From NCBI RefSeq assembly GCF_001984195.1, contig NZ_MTQN01000006.1, forward strand, positions 186,001-250,000: a stretch of 64,000 nt of DNA, given 5' to 3'. Of the stretch, positions 17,934 through 26,295 are shown one piece after another. The DNA comes from Kribbella sp. ALI-6-A. Its GTDB lineage: Bacteria > Actinomycetota > Actinomycetes > Propionibacteriales > Kribbellaceae. The notes under the pieces are model-generated. The model worked only from the letters and a program-made list of their open reading frames with translations. It was not told the origin of the DNA and did no database searches. Numbering within the stretch: the first letter of the stretch is position 1; each line of letters starts with the position of its first letter. The position numbers and the translations under genes are program-made.

Positions 17934-18124
17934 CACTCGCTCAGCAGGATCGCCCGGGCCGGGCAGAGCAACGCCGCCTCGCGGGTGGCGTCGTACTCGT
18001 CGGCCAGCGGCTTGCGGAGCAGTACGGCGACGCCGTCCTCGTCGCGCTGGTCGAAGACCTCCGGGGCGGCCAGCACGCACTGCCCGGCGGCGACACAGCT
18101 TTCCTGGTCGATCTCGACGTCCAT
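17933..18124 (-). CDS. [3Fe-4S]/[4Fe-4S]-type ferredoxin of the P450 system
   Basis: A 63-residue ferredoxin. The cluster motif is CVAAGQC with a distal CPARAI, the pattern of the small ferredoxins that serve actinobacterial CYP105-type P450s; the residue between the first and last Cys of the N-terminal motif is Ala, consistent with a three-iron cluster. The start ATG overlaps the P450 stop by one base, and the stop overlaps the reductase start by one base, so the three proteins should be made in balanced amounts. It carries electrons from the reductase to the P450. Confidence 0.92.
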   Translation of the reverse strand: MDVEIDQESCVAAGQCVLAAPEVFDQRDEDGVAVLLRKPLADEYDATREAALLCPARAILLSE

Positions 18125-19347
18125 CACTTCGCCTCCACCGCGTCCCAGGTCACCGGCAGCTCGACCAGTCCGTACACCAGCGCGTCGTGCTTGAACCGCA
18201 GCTCCTCGAACGGCACCGCGAGCCGCAGCGTCGGGATCCGCCGGAACAGCCGGGTGTAGACCTCGATCAGCTCGACCCGCGCCAGTTGTTGCCCAAGGCA
18301 CTGATGCGGGCCGAAGCCGAAGGCCAGGTGCGCGGACGCCTTGCGGGTCAGGTCGATCCGGTCCGGCTCGGGAAAGACGCGGGTGTCCCGGTTCCCGGCG
18401 CTGATCGCGGCGATCAGGTACTCCCCCGCCTTCACCGTCTCGGCACCGATCGGGATGTCGTCGAGCACGTGCCGGAACAGGCCGAACTGCACGACCGTCA
18501 GGTAGCGCAGCATCTCCTCGACCGCGCTGGGCGCGATCTCCGGGTGCTCGCGCAATTGCTGGAGCTGGTCGGGGTTGCGCAGCAGAGCGAGCGTGCTGAG
18601 CCCGATCATGTTCGCCGTCGTCTCGTGGCCGGCGATCAGCAAGGTGATGCCGATCGTCACCAGCTCCGGCACGCTCAGCGGCGTGCCCTGGTCCTCGGCC
18701 CGGGTGATCAGCCGGGTCAGCAGGTCGTCGGCCGACCGGTCCTCCTGCTTCGACATGACCAGCTCGGCCATGTACTGCTGGAGCTCCTCGCTCGTTGCCA
18801 GTTGCTCCTGCTGGGTGCGCTTCACCGAGAGCAGCAGGGCCGACCAGTGCTGGAACTGGTCGCGGTCGGCGTACGGGACGCCGAGCAGCTCGCAGATCAC
18901 CAGCGACGGAATCGGCAGCGCGAACTGCTCGACCAGGTCGACCGGTCCGCCGGTCGCCAGCATCGCGTCGAGGTGCTGCTCGACCAGGTCGACGATGCGC
19001 GGCCGCAGCGCCTGCACGCGCTTGACGGTGAACTCCGCGGTGAGCAGGCGGCGCAGGTGGGCGTGCCGCTCGCCGTCGTTCTGCAGGATCGAGCCCGACT
19101 CCACCTCGCGCTGCAGGTCCGCGTGCGGCGACATGTGGGCCGACGGGGCCGACCGGGAGCTCAGGTTCGGGTTGCTCAGCACCGTGCGGACGTCGTCGTA
19201 CCGGCTGACGACCCAGGCGTCGACGCCGAGCGGGGTGGAGACCTTGGCGGGCTGCTCGCCGGCCTGCAGTTCGGCGTACCCGGTGGCGGGGTCGAACGGG
19301 CAGCCGCTCGGCCGGGTGCTCGGGAAACCCGGTTGGGTCTCGGTCAT
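18124..19347 (-). CDS. Cytochrome P450, CYP105-like
   Basis: A 407-residue soluble P450. The heme-thiolate loop FGFGPHQCLG has Cys350; the oxygen-binding I-helix motif AGHETT is at 239-244 and ExxR is Glu278/Arg281. The start (MTETQPGFPS...CPFDP) and overall length are typical of CYP105-family enzymes of actinobacteria, which hydroxylate varied drugs and natural products. It is the first gene of the operon with its own ferredoxin and reductase, and is divergent from a TetR gene that probably represses it. A promoter with TTGAAA and TATGGT is visible upstream. Confidence 0.93.
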   Translation of the reverse strand: MTETQPGFPSTRPSGCPFDPATGYAELQAGEQPAKVSTPLGVDAWVVSRYDDVRTVLSNPNLSSRSAPSAHMSPHADLQREVESGSILQNDGERHAHLRRLLTAEFTVKRVQALRPRIVDLVEQHLDAMLATGGPVDLVEQFALPIPSLVICELLGVPYADRDQFQHWSALLLSVKRTQQEQLATSEELQQYMAELVMSKQEDRSADDLLTRLITRAEDQGTPLSVPELVTIGITLLIAGHETTANMIGLSTLALLRNPDQLQQLREHPEIAPSAVEEMLRYLTVVQFGLFRHVLDDIPIGAETVKAGEYLIAAISAGNRDTRVFPEPDRIDLTRKASAHLAFGFGPHQCLGQQLARVELIEVYTRLFRRIPTLRLAVPFEELRFKHDALVYGLVELPVTWDAVEAK

Positions 19348-19388
19348 CAGAACCCCCAGGACTCTGGTCGCGAAATCTGGAAGTAACT

Positions 19389-19418
19389 ACCATATGACTG
19401 TGAGTGCTGTAATTTCAA
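19389..19418 (-). promoter_or_regulatory. Promoter of the P450 operon
   Basis: On the minus strand TTGAAA (19413-19418) and TATGGT (19389-19394) are separated by 18 bases. The region lies between the P450 gene and the divergent TetR gene and contains a CATATG centre, so a TetR operator here is likely though no long perfect palindrome was found. Confidence 0.5.
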
Positions 19419-19443
19419 AACCCGCACGAAGTAAGTTGGAGAA

Positions 19444-20037
19444 ATGGGACTGCGCGAGCTGAAGCGGGAGCGGACCCGCCGGCTGATCTCGGACAAGGCT
19501 TTCGAGCTGTTCACCGATCACGGATTCGGCCGGACGACGGTCGAGCAGATCGCCGCGGCGGCCGAGGTCGGCCCGAGCACGCTCTACCGGTACTTCCCGA
19601 CCAAGGAGACGCTGGTTCTCGAGTTCGTCGAGCAGAGCTTGTTCGACGCGATCGACTGGTTGCGTGAGCAGCCCGCCGCGCTGGAGCTGCCGGTCGCGCT
19701 GGAGCAGGTGATCGACCGGGTGCTCGACCGGATGGAGAGCAACCCCGACCGCGTCCGCGCCGTCTACGACCTGGCCGAGCAGACCCCGTCCCTGGGCGCC
19801 CACCTGACCGACGCGATCTGGCGCTGGCGCAAGGACCTCAGCGCCGAGCTGGTACGCCGCTCCGCCGCGACCGAGCTGACCGCCAAGCTCGCCGCCGGCA
19901 CCACGATGAACATCCTCGAGATCGTCGTGGAGACCTGGGTCCGCGACCCGGCCGGCCCGTCGATCAAGGAACTGGCCCGGCAGACCCTCCAGCTGTTCCG
20001 CGACGGAGCGATCCCACTCCCCCGCGCTCGCCGGTAG
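19444..20037 (+). CDS. TetR-family transcriptional regulator
   Basis: A 197-residue regulator. The N-terminal helix-turn-helix reads TVEQIAAAAEVGPSTLYRYF, preceded by a basic arm (LRELKRERTRRLISDKAF). The C-terminal part resembles the common actinobacterial TetR ligand domain. It starts 97 bases from the divergent P450 operon and is the obvious candidate repressor of it, induced by the P450 substrate or a related compound. AGTTGGAGAA serves as its ribosome binding site. Downstream, the PLP enzyme gene follows after 23 bases and could be cotranscribed. Confidence 0.88.
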   Translation: MGLRELKRERTRRLISDKAFELFTDHGFGRTTVEQIAAAAEVGPSTLYRYFPTKETLVLEFVEQSLFDAIDWLREQPAALELPVALEQVIDRVLDRMESNPDRVRAVYDLAEQTPSLGAHLTDAIWRWRKDLSAELVRRSAATELTAKLAAGTTMNILEIVVETWVRDPAGPSIKELARQTLQLFRDGAIPLPRARR

Positions 20038-20060
20038 TCCCGGTTGGCACAATCCCCGGT

Positions 20061-21167
20061 ATGACCTCTGACCTCGATCCGTCCACCGTCGTCGTGCATG
20101 CCGGGCGCCCCGAGCGGGTGCCGAACGCGCCGCTGGGTGAGTCCCCGGTGTTCAGCTCCACCTACATCGCCGGTGGGGACCGCGGTTACGGGCGGTTCGG
20201 CAACGACGCCTGGGACGCGTTCGAGCAGACGCTCGGTGAACTCGAAGGCGGTCGTGGCCTCACCTTCGCCTCCGGTATGGCGGCCGCCGCGGCGCTGCTC
20301 GACCTCGTACCGGTCGGCGGTCTGGTGGTCGCGCCGCAGCACGCCTACAGCGGCGTACTCGGTCTGCTCGACCAGCAGGTCGCGACCGGCCGGGTGAAGC
20401 TCCGGCGCGTCGACATCGCCGACACGGACCAGGTCACCGCGGCGGTCGCCGGCGCCGACCTGCTGTGGGTCGAGTCGCCGACCAACCCGGCCATGGAGGT
20501 CGCCGACCTGCCCGCTCTCACGGCAGCCGGCCGTGCGGCCGGTGCGACCGTTGTCGTCGACAACACCTTCGCCACTCCGCTGCTGCAGCGCCCGCTGGAC
20601 TTCGGGGCCGACGTGGTGATGCACTCCGCGACCAAGTTCATCGCCGGGCACTCCGACGTCGTGCTGGGCGCGATCATCACCGCGAACAACGACCTGTGGA
20701 CCGCCCTGGAGTCCAAGCGCCGCAACCTCGGCGCCGTCCCCGGCCCGATGGAGGCCTGGCTGGGACTGCGCGGACTCCGCACCCTCGCGCTCCGGCTGGA
20801 GCGCGCCCAGTCGAACGCGGCGTTCCTGGCCAACCGCCTGCTCGGGCACCCGCGCGTCAGCCGAGTCCGATACCCCGGTCTGCCGGACGATCCCGGCCAC
20901 GCCCGTGCCAAGGCGCAGATGTCCGGCTTCGGCGCGATCCTGGCGGTCGAGCTCGGCGGGGACGCGGAGGGCGCTCAGCGGGTCTGCGAGTCCACCAAGC
21001 TCTGGGTGCACGCGACCAGCCTCGGCGGCGTCGAGTCCATGCTGGAGCGCCGCCGTCGCTGGCCCGCCGAGGTCCCCACCATCCCCGCCGACCTGATCCG
21101 CCTGTCGGTGGGCATCGAGCACCCCGACGACCTCTGGTCCGACCTGAAGCAGGCCCTCAAGGCCTAG
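20061..21167 (+). CDS. Cys/Met metabolism PLP-dependent enzyme (cystathionine gamma-lyase/synthase type)
   Basis: A 368-residue fold-type I PLP enzyme. Family landmarks are VVVHAGRPERVPNAPLGESP near the N-terminus, the SGMAAAAALL loop, WVESPTNPAMEVADL, VVDNTFATP, and the PLP lysine Lys192 in HSATKFIAGHSDV. This identifies a trans-sulfuration enzyme; whether it makes or breaks cystathionine cannot be told from motifs. Some residues of the usual Arg/Tyr set that stack on PLP from the partner subunit are present as RGYGRFGND. It converges on an MFS gene with a four-base overlap. Confidence 0.88.
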   Translation: MTSDLDPSTVVVHAGRPERVPNAPLGESPVFSSTYIAGGDRGYGRFGNDAWDAFEQTLGELEGGRGLTFASGMAAAAALLDLVPVGGLVVAPQHAYSGVLGLLDQQVATGRVKLRRVDIADTDQVTAAVAGADLLWVESPTNPAMEVADLPALTAAGRAAGATVVVDNTFATPLLQRPLDFGADVVMHSATKFIAGHSDVVLGAIITANNDLWTALESKRRNLGAVPGPMEAWLGLRGLRTLALRLERAQSNAAFLANRLLGHPRVSRVRYPGLPDDPGHARAKAQMSGFGAILAVELGGDAEGAQRVCESTKLWVHATSLGGVESMLERRRRWPAEVPTIPADLIRLSVGIEHPDDLWSDLKQALKA

Positions 21168-22360
21168 TCGGTACGCCGGGCCGGCGGAGCTACCTCCGCC
21201 GGCTCGCGCGACCGCAGGACCGGCGCGCCCAGGACAGTCAGCACACACAGGACGACCGGCAGCAGGAAGGCGATGTTCAGCGGCATCCAGTGCGCGAGCC
21301 CGCCGATCAGCGCCGGGCCGGCGAGCAGTCCGACGTACCCGAGACCCACGACGCGGGCCATCAGCGCGCCGGACGCCCTCGGGTCCAGGTTGCCCGCAGC
21401 GGTGAACAACTGCGGCACGCCCCCGGCCAATCCGAGCCCGAACAGCGCCCAGCCGACCAGCCCCACCGGGACCCACGGGCTCACGATCACGATCATCAGC
21501 CCTACCGCGGCGAGCGCGGCGCCGTACCGGACGATCGCCATCGCGCCGATCACCGCGGCCACCCGGTCGGTGGCGAACCGCCCGACCGTCATCGCGACCG
21601 CGAACGCGCCGTACGCGTAGGCCGCCGTACTGGTCGAGGTGCCGAGCACGTCCCGGAACTGCAGCGCGGCCCAGTCGTTCGCCACACCCTCGGCCAGCAT
21701 CAGCCCGAAAGCCAGTCCGCCGAGCGCCCACACCAGCTTGGCCGGCGGCTTGGCCCGCGGCTCCTCGGATTCGTCCGACTCCTCCGGTACGTCGGCCTCG
21801 ATCAGGTAGCGACTGGTCGCCAGCGACACCACGACGAGCAGCACTCCACACGCCCCGAGCGTCACCTCTGTCGGTACGCCGGCCCGCAGCGTCATCGCGC
21901 CGATCAGCGCCGCGATGGCCCCGCCGATCGACCACATCGCGTGGAAGGCGGCCATGATCGGCCGCGGGTAGGCCCGCTCGACCACCACGGCGTGCGCGTT
22001 CATCCCGACGTCGAGTGAGCCATTGGCGAAGCCGAGCACGATCAAGGTCAGGCCCAGCGTCCACCAGGTGTTCGTGAGGCCGGGACCGAACAGCGACAAC
22101 CCGAGCAGCGCGCCGGCGGCCGGCACCAGCCGGCGCTGACCGACCCGATCGGCGAGCGGACCGGCGACCTGCATGCCCAGGAACGCGGCACCGCCGAGGA
22201 CCAGCAGCAGGAGGCCCAGCGTGCTGTGGGTGATGCCGGTCGCGTGCTCGATGTTCGGGATGTGCACGACCCACAGGCCGATGGCGAAGCCGTTGATCCC
22301 GAAGTACACCCAGGTCGCGATCCGGGCCGCCCGCGGTGGGGCGGCGACGAGCGTGCTCAA
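21164..22360 (-). CDS. MFS transporter
   Basis: A 398-residue membrane protein with about twelve hydrophobic helices. A motif A-like loop is seen in QVAGPLADRVGQRRLVP, and a charged central loop (about 190-205, EADVPEESDESEEPRAKPP) divides the two halves. It belongs to the group of MFS proteins that resemble YbjJ/fucose-permease-like transporters of unknown substrate. Its start overlaps the stop of the DeoR gene by four bases (ATGA), so the two are coupled. A similar MFS protein is encoded by the divergent gene at 23195. Confidence 0.82.
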   Translation of the reverse strand: MSTLVAAPPRAARIATWVYFGINGFAIGLWVVHIPNIEHATGITHSTLGLLLLVLGGAAFLGMQVAGPLADRVGQRRLVPAAGALLGLSLFGPGLTNTWWTLGLTLIVLGFANGSLDVGMNAHAVVVERAYPRPIMAAFHAMWSIGGAIAALIGAMTLRAGVPTEVTLGACGVLLVVVSLATSRYLIEADVPEESDESEEPRAKPPAKLVWALGGLAFGLMLAEGVANDWAALQFRDVLGTSTSTAAYAYGAFAVAMTVGRFATDRVAAVIGAMAIVRYGAALAAVGLMIVIVSPWVPVGLVGWALFGLGLAGGVPQLFTAAGNLDPRASGALMARVVGLGYVGLLAGPALIGGLAHWMPLNIAFLLPVVLCVLTVLGAPVLRSREPAEVAPPARRTD

Positions 22361-23142
22361 GAGAGGTTGTCCTTTCCGGACTCGCCGGCCACCTGGACGA
22401 GGACGCCGCGCTCAGCCAGCGCGGCGCGTTCGTCCTCGGGGGCGGACGGGTCGGTGATGATCAGGTCGGGTCGTTCGGCCGGGCAGATGTAGGCCAGCGC
22501 GGCGCGGTCCCACTTCGCGCCGTCGACCAGCGCGATCGAGCGGGTGGCGACGGCCATCGCCTGCAGCTTCACCTCGGCGTCGCCCAGATCGAAAGCGGTC
22601 AGCCCGCTCTCCAGGCTGAACGCGCACGGGCTGAGCACCGCGACGTCGAAGCGCAGCGCCCGCAGCGAGGCGAGGGTCAGCGGTCCGACCAGCGACTGCT
22701 CGCCTTTGCGCGGCTCGCCACCGGGCATCAGCAGCCGGATCCCGGGTTCGTCGACGAGCTCCTGAGCGACCTGCATCGACAACGGCATCACCGTCATCGT
22801 CCGGCCCCGCAACTGCCTGGCCACCTCGAGCGCCGTCGTACCGCTGTCGAGAATGACCGCCTCGCCGTCGCGCAGCTGGTCGACAGCAGCCGCGGCGATC
22901 GCCCGCTTCGCCTCGACTGCGACCGTAGACCGCGCCGCGAACGGCGGTTCGACCCCGGCCGGCATCGCCGAGACCGCGCCGCCGTGGACGCGCTTGAGCA
23001 CGCCCTGGGCGGCCAGGAAGTCCAGATCTCGCCGCACCGTCATGTCGGACGCACCGGTCAGCTCGACCAGCTCGGTGACCGCGACCCGGGACGTGCCGCG
23101 CAGCCGCTCTACGATGACTCGCTGACGTTCGGCGCTCTTCAC
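22357..23142 (-). CDS. DeoR-family transcriptional regulator
   Basis: A 261-residue regulator. The N-terminal DeoR helix-turn-helix (about 1-55) reads SAERQRVIVERLRGTSRVAV then VELTGASDMTVRRDLDFLAA and GVLKRVHGGA, a hallmark ending. The C-terminal DeoRC sensor domain binds phosphorylated sugars in this family and has the SGTTALEVARQL loop. The frame is open far upstream, but the GTG at 23142 gives the normal DeoR start. It is coupled to the downstream MFS gene and divergent, over 52 bases, from a second MFS gene, suggesting control of sugar transport in both directions. Confidence 0.88.
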   Translation of the reverse strand: MKSAERQRVIVERLRGTSRVAVTELVELTGASDMTVRRDLDFLAAQGVLKRVHGGAVSAMPAGVEPPFAARSTVAVEAKRAIAAAAVDQLRDGEAVILDSGTTALEVARQLRGRTMTVMPLSMQVAQELVDEPGIRLLMPGGEPRKGEQSLVGPLTLASLRALRFDVAVLSPCAFSLESGLTAFDLGDAEVKLQAMAVATRSIALVDGAKWDRAALAYICPAERPDLIITDPSAPEDERAALAERGVLVQVAGESGKDNLS

Positions 23143-23166
23143 GACACCGAATCTAACATCTTCTGC

Positions 23167-23180
23167 TGTTCGTTCAAACA
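23167..23180. promoter_or_regulatory. Possible DeoR operator TGTTCGttCAAACA
   Basis: TGTTCGTTCAAACA is an inverted repeat with one mismatched pair (TGTTCG/CAAACA) in the 52-base gap between the DeoR gene and the divergent MFS gene. DeoR-type sites often contain TGTTT/CAAACA elements. The call rests on position and symmetry only. Confidence 0.35.
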
Positions 23181-23194
23181 TTCCGTCTGTTGAT

Positions 23195-24364
23195 ATGGAC
23201 TTCTCTGTGACGATCGACGAGGTACGTCGCGCCCGCGTGGCGGTGGCCATCGTGTTCTGCGTGCACGGCGCGGTGACCGGCTCCTTCGCGACCCGGGTGC
23301 CCTGGATCCAGGACCACGCCGGAGTGAGTCCGGGCCAGCTCGGCCTGGCACTCGCGTTCCCGGCGCTCGGCGCGGCGATCGCGATGCCGCTGGCCGCCCG
23401 GATCAGCCACCGCTTCGGCTCCCGGACCGCGTTGCGCGGCCTGCTCGCGCTGTGGACGCTGGCGCTGATCCTGCCGTCGCTCGCGCCGAACCTGCTCGCG
23501 CTGTGCGCCGCCCTGCTCGTGTACGGCGCGACCGCGGGCATGGCCGACGTCGCGATGAACGCGCTCGGCGTCGAGGTCGAGCACCGGATGGAGAAGTCGA
23601 TCATGTCCGGCCTGCACGGGATGTGGAGCGTCGGGGCGCTGGCCGGCTCGAGCATCGGAACGGTCGCGGCGCACCTCGAGATCAACGCGCAGCTGCACCA
23701 CCTGGTGATGGCCGTCGTGCTGACGGTGCTCGGGGCGATCGCCTGCCAGTCCGTGCTCAACCTGCACCCGACCGAGGACGAGGTCGCGCCGCCGCGGTTC
23801 GCCCTGCCACCGAAGTCGGCGTACCTGATCGGCGCGGTCGGCTTCTGCGCGGTGTTCGCCGAGGGTGCCAGCCTCGACTGGTCGGCGGTCTATCTGGAGG
23901 ACGTGCTCACCACCTCGGCCGGCGTCGCCGCCGCGGCCACCACCGGCTTCGCGCTCACGATGGCCGTCGCGCGGCTGGTCGGCGACGCGGTGGTCGACCG
24001 CTTCGGCGCCGTCCCCACCGTCCGCGTCTCCGGCGTCGTGGCCACCCTGGGCGGGCTGCTCGTCGTACTGGCTCCGCATCCGGTCGTCGCGATGGCCGGG
24101 TTCGGCCTGCTCGGGCTCGGCATCGCCGTCGTCGTCCCGCTGGCCTTCGCCGCCGCCGCCAAGTCGGGCCCCAACGCCAGCCAGGCCATCGCCGGCGTCG
24201 CCACCGTCACCTACGCGTCCGGTCTGGTCGCTCCTTCGATCATCGGAGGCATCGCGCAGGCGAGCAGCTTGACGCTGTCGTTCGTGGTCGTGACCGTGCT
24301 CGCTGTCGGCCTGGCTCTCTTCGCGCCGGTCCTCTCGCCCCGCCCGGTCACCGAGTCTGCTTGA
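23195..24364 (+). CDS. MFS transporter
   Basis: A 389-residue membrane protein with about twelve helices. It begins with a short cytoplasmic stretch and then VAVAIVFCVHGAVTGSFATR; the segment RVPWIQDHAGVSPGQLGLAL is typical of the YbjJ-like MFS group. It resembles the other MFS gene of this divergon (21164-22360), and both are probably controlled by the DeoR regulator between them. Substrate unknown, possibly a sugar or related compound given the DeoR context. Its end overlaps the end of the convergent GntR gene by 17 bases. Confidence 0.82.
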   Translation: MDFSVTIDEVRRARVAVAIVFCVHGAVTGSFATRVPWIQDHAGVSPGQLGLALAFPALGAAIAMPLAARISHRFGSRTALRGLLALWTLALILPSLAPNLLALCAALLVYGATAGMADVAMNALGVEVEHRMEKSIMSGLHGMWSVGALAGSSIGTVAAHLEINAQLHHLVMAVVLTVLGAIACQSVLNLHPTEDEVAPPRFALPPKSAYLIGAVGFCAVFAEGASLDWSAVYLEDVLTTSAGVAAAATTGFALTMAVARLVGDAVVDRFGAVPTVRVSGVVATLGGLLVVLAPHPVVAMAGFGLLGLGIAVVVPLAFAAAAKSGPNASQAIAGVATVTYASGLVAPSIIGGIAQASSLTLSFVVVTVLAVGLALFAPVLSPRPVTESA

Positions 24365-25019
24365 CGGTCTCGATCAGCGCGTACGACACCCGCCCGGCCT
24401 CCTCCGGATCGCCGGCCCGAATGGCCTCGAACACCGCGAGGTGCGACTGCAGCAACAGCGGATCCTCCGGGAACGACGCGGTTCGGTGGATGGACTCGGT
24501 GAGCACCTCCGCGATCGCGTCGTACAGGCGCAGCAGCAAGTGGTTGCCGGACGCCTCGACGACGCCACGGTGGAACGCGGTGTCGGCCGCCACGAACGCC
24601 TCGAGGTCGGCAGCGTCGTGCGCGGCGGCGCGGGAGTCGAGGGCGGCCGTCAGCCGCTCGAGTCCGCTGGGGTCCGGTCGCCGGGCGGCCAGTCGCGCGG
24701 CGGCCGCTTCGATCCCGGCCCTGGCGTCGAGCACCTGGTCGAGGGACGACAGGTCGTCGCGGACCAGGACACCGGTGATCTCGTTGGTGGCACGGACGTA
24801 GGTGCCGTCGCCGACGCGCGGTTCGAGCAGACCGGTCAGGCTCAAGGAGCGCAGGGCTTCCCGGACCGTCCCACGGCTGACTCCGAGCTCGGCGGCGAGT
24901 TGGTTCTCCCCCGGGATCCGGGACCCCCTGGGCCACTGCCCGGACTCGATCAGCGCGCGAAAACGCTCCGAGACCTGCAGCACGAGCGGCACCTGACGTA
25001 CCGGTCCGTCCAGTGACAC
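24348..25019 (-). CDS. GntR-family (FadR subfamily) transcriptional regulator
   Basis: A 223-residue regulator. The winged helix (about 15-75) contains GSRIPGENQLAAELGVSRGT then VREALRSLSLTGLLEPRVGD, and the C-terminal all-helical FCD domain has the metal-site pattern with DTAFHRGVVEASGN and later His residues, as in FadR-subfamily proteins that bind organic acids. The GTG at 25019 has GGAGGT seven bases upstream; a longer in-frame ATG at 25067 lies inside the operator and is rejected. It is divergent from the CynX-like transporter gene, its likely target. Confidence 0.88.
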   Translation of the reverse strand: MSLDGPVRQVPLVLQVSERFRALIESGQWPRGSRIPGENQLAAELGVSRGTVREALRSLSLTGLLEPRVGDGTYVRATNEITGVLVRDDLSSLDQVLDARAGIEAAAARLAARRPDPSGLERLTAALDSRAAAHDAADLEAFVAADTAFHRGVVEASGNHLLLRLYDAIAEVLTESIHRTASFPEDPLLLQSHLAVFEAIRAGDPEEAGRVSYALIETVKQTR

Positions 25020-25054
25020 GGTGGCGACCTCCGATCCGGTGAGGCGTACCGTGT

Positions 25055-25069
25055 AAATGTAGGACATTT
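25055..25069. promoter_or_regulatory. Operator AAATGT-AGG-ACATTT between gntR and the CynX-like gene
   Basis: AAATGTAGGACATTT is an inverted repeat with perfect 6-base arms around a 3-base centre. It lies between the divergent GntR and transporter genes, 20 bases upstream of the transporter start, in a place where a FadR-subfamily regulator would act on both promoters. Confidence 0.6.
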
Positions 25070-25089
25070 CCGCAGCGAAGGGCGTTTTC

Positions 25090-26286
25090 GTGTCACTGTC
25101 CGCCGAACCGATCCGGCTGCGTGGGCCGCTGATCGCCGCGACCGCCTTCGTCGTCGCCCTCACGCTGCGGCCCGCCTTGACGGCCGTCGGTCCGGTGCTG
25201 CCGCGGATCGGAGCCGATCAGCACCTCGGTGAGGCCGCGCTCGGCCTGCTGGGGACCTTGCCACTGCTCGCCTTCGCGGCCGCTTCACCACTCATCCACT
25301 TCGCCTCCCGGCGCTTCGGGATGGAGCGGACGGTGTTCTGGTCGCTCCTGGTCCTGGCGGCCGGCAGCGTGCTGCGGTCGTACACCGGAACGGCCGGCCT
25401 GTGGATCGGGACCGTCGTGATCGGCGCCGCGATCGCGGTCGGCAACGTGCTGGTGCCGGTGATCATCAAGCGCGACTACGCCAACCACGTGTCCCGCGCG
25501 ACCGGCGTCTACACCGCCTTCATCACCGGCGGCGCGGCGATCGCGTCACTGGTCGCGGTGCCGATCGCGGACGCGGCCGACTGGCGGCTCTCGCTGGCGA
25601 TCTGGGGCGGCCTCACCCTGGTCGTCGCCGTCGTCTGGCTGCCGCGGGCGATGCAGCCGGTCTCCGTCCCGCCGCCGAGCACGGCGTACGACACACCACT
25701 GGCGAGCGTCTGGCGACAGCCGATGGCCTGGCTCGTCACCGGGTTCATGGGCCTGCAGTCGACCAGCTTCTACCTGCTCGTCACCTGGCTGCCCACGATC
25801 GAGATGTCGCACGGGGTCTCCGAGCACGCCACCGGAGTCCACCTCTTCCTGTTCCAGGTCTGCGGCCTGATCGGCGGCCTCAGCATCCCCAGGCTGCTGC
25901 GCGACCCGGCCAGTCAACGCGCCGGAACCGTCACCGCGAGCGTCCCCATCCTGGTCGCCCTGCTCGGACTCCTTCTGGTCCCGGACCTGGCGCTCGGCTG
26001 GGCGATGATCGCCGGACTGGGTCAGGGCGCGGCGCTGGTCGCCGCACTCTCGCTGATCAGCATCCGTGGCCGCACGCACCACGAGACGACCCAGCTGTCT
26101 GGGATGGCGCAGTCGGTCGGCTATCTGCTGGCTGCGGCCGGTCCGGTCGTGGCCGGTTTCCTCACCGAGCGGACCGGCGGCTGGGACGTCACGCTGATCG
26201 TGTTCTCGGCACTCGCCGCGGTCCAGCTGGCCATCGGCGTCGCCGCCGGTCGCGACACCCGCGTCGAGCGGGCGTCGCGACCGTAG
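25090..26286 (+). CDS. MFS transporter, CynX/NimT family
   Basis: A 398-residue membrane protein with about twelve helices. It shows the CynX/NimT profile: ALTLRPALTAVGPVLPRI in the first helix-loop, HLGEAALGLLGTLPLLAFAA, and an RRFGMERTVFW loop in place of strict motif A. Members are linked to cyanate or 2-nitroimidazole transport, but most are uncharacterised. The GTG start follows GGGCGTTTTC with no strong ribosome binding site. The gene is divergent from a FadR-subfamily GntR gene with a palindromic operator between, so regulation by an organic-acid-type ligand is likely. Confidence 0.85.
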   Translation: MSLSAEPIRLRGPLIAATAFVVALTLRPALTAVGPVLPRIGADQHLGEAALGLLGTLPLLAFAAASPLIHFASRRFGMERTVFWSLLVLAAGSVLRSYTGTAGLWIGTVVIGAAIAVGNVLVPVIIKRDYANHVSRATGVYTAFITGGAAIASLVAVPIADAADWRLSLAIWGGLTLVVAVVWLPRAMQPVSVPPPSTAYDTPLASVWRQPMAWLVTGFMGLQSTSFYLLVTWLPTIEMSHGVSEHATGVHLFLFQVCGLIGGLSIPRLLRDPASQRAGTVTASVPILVALLGLLLVPDLALGWAMIAGLGQGAALVAALSLISIRGRTHHETTQLSGMAQSVGYLLAAAGPVVAGFLTERTGGWDVTLIVFSALAAVQLAIGVAAGRDTRVERASRP

Positions 26287-26295
26287 GCGGTCTGC

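Noticed and set aside
19764..22274. 836-codon open frame on the minus strand
   Set aside because: It covers parts of a TetR gene, the PLP enzyme and an MFS gene that have clear family motifs in other frames; its translation is Arg/Gly-rich and without domains.
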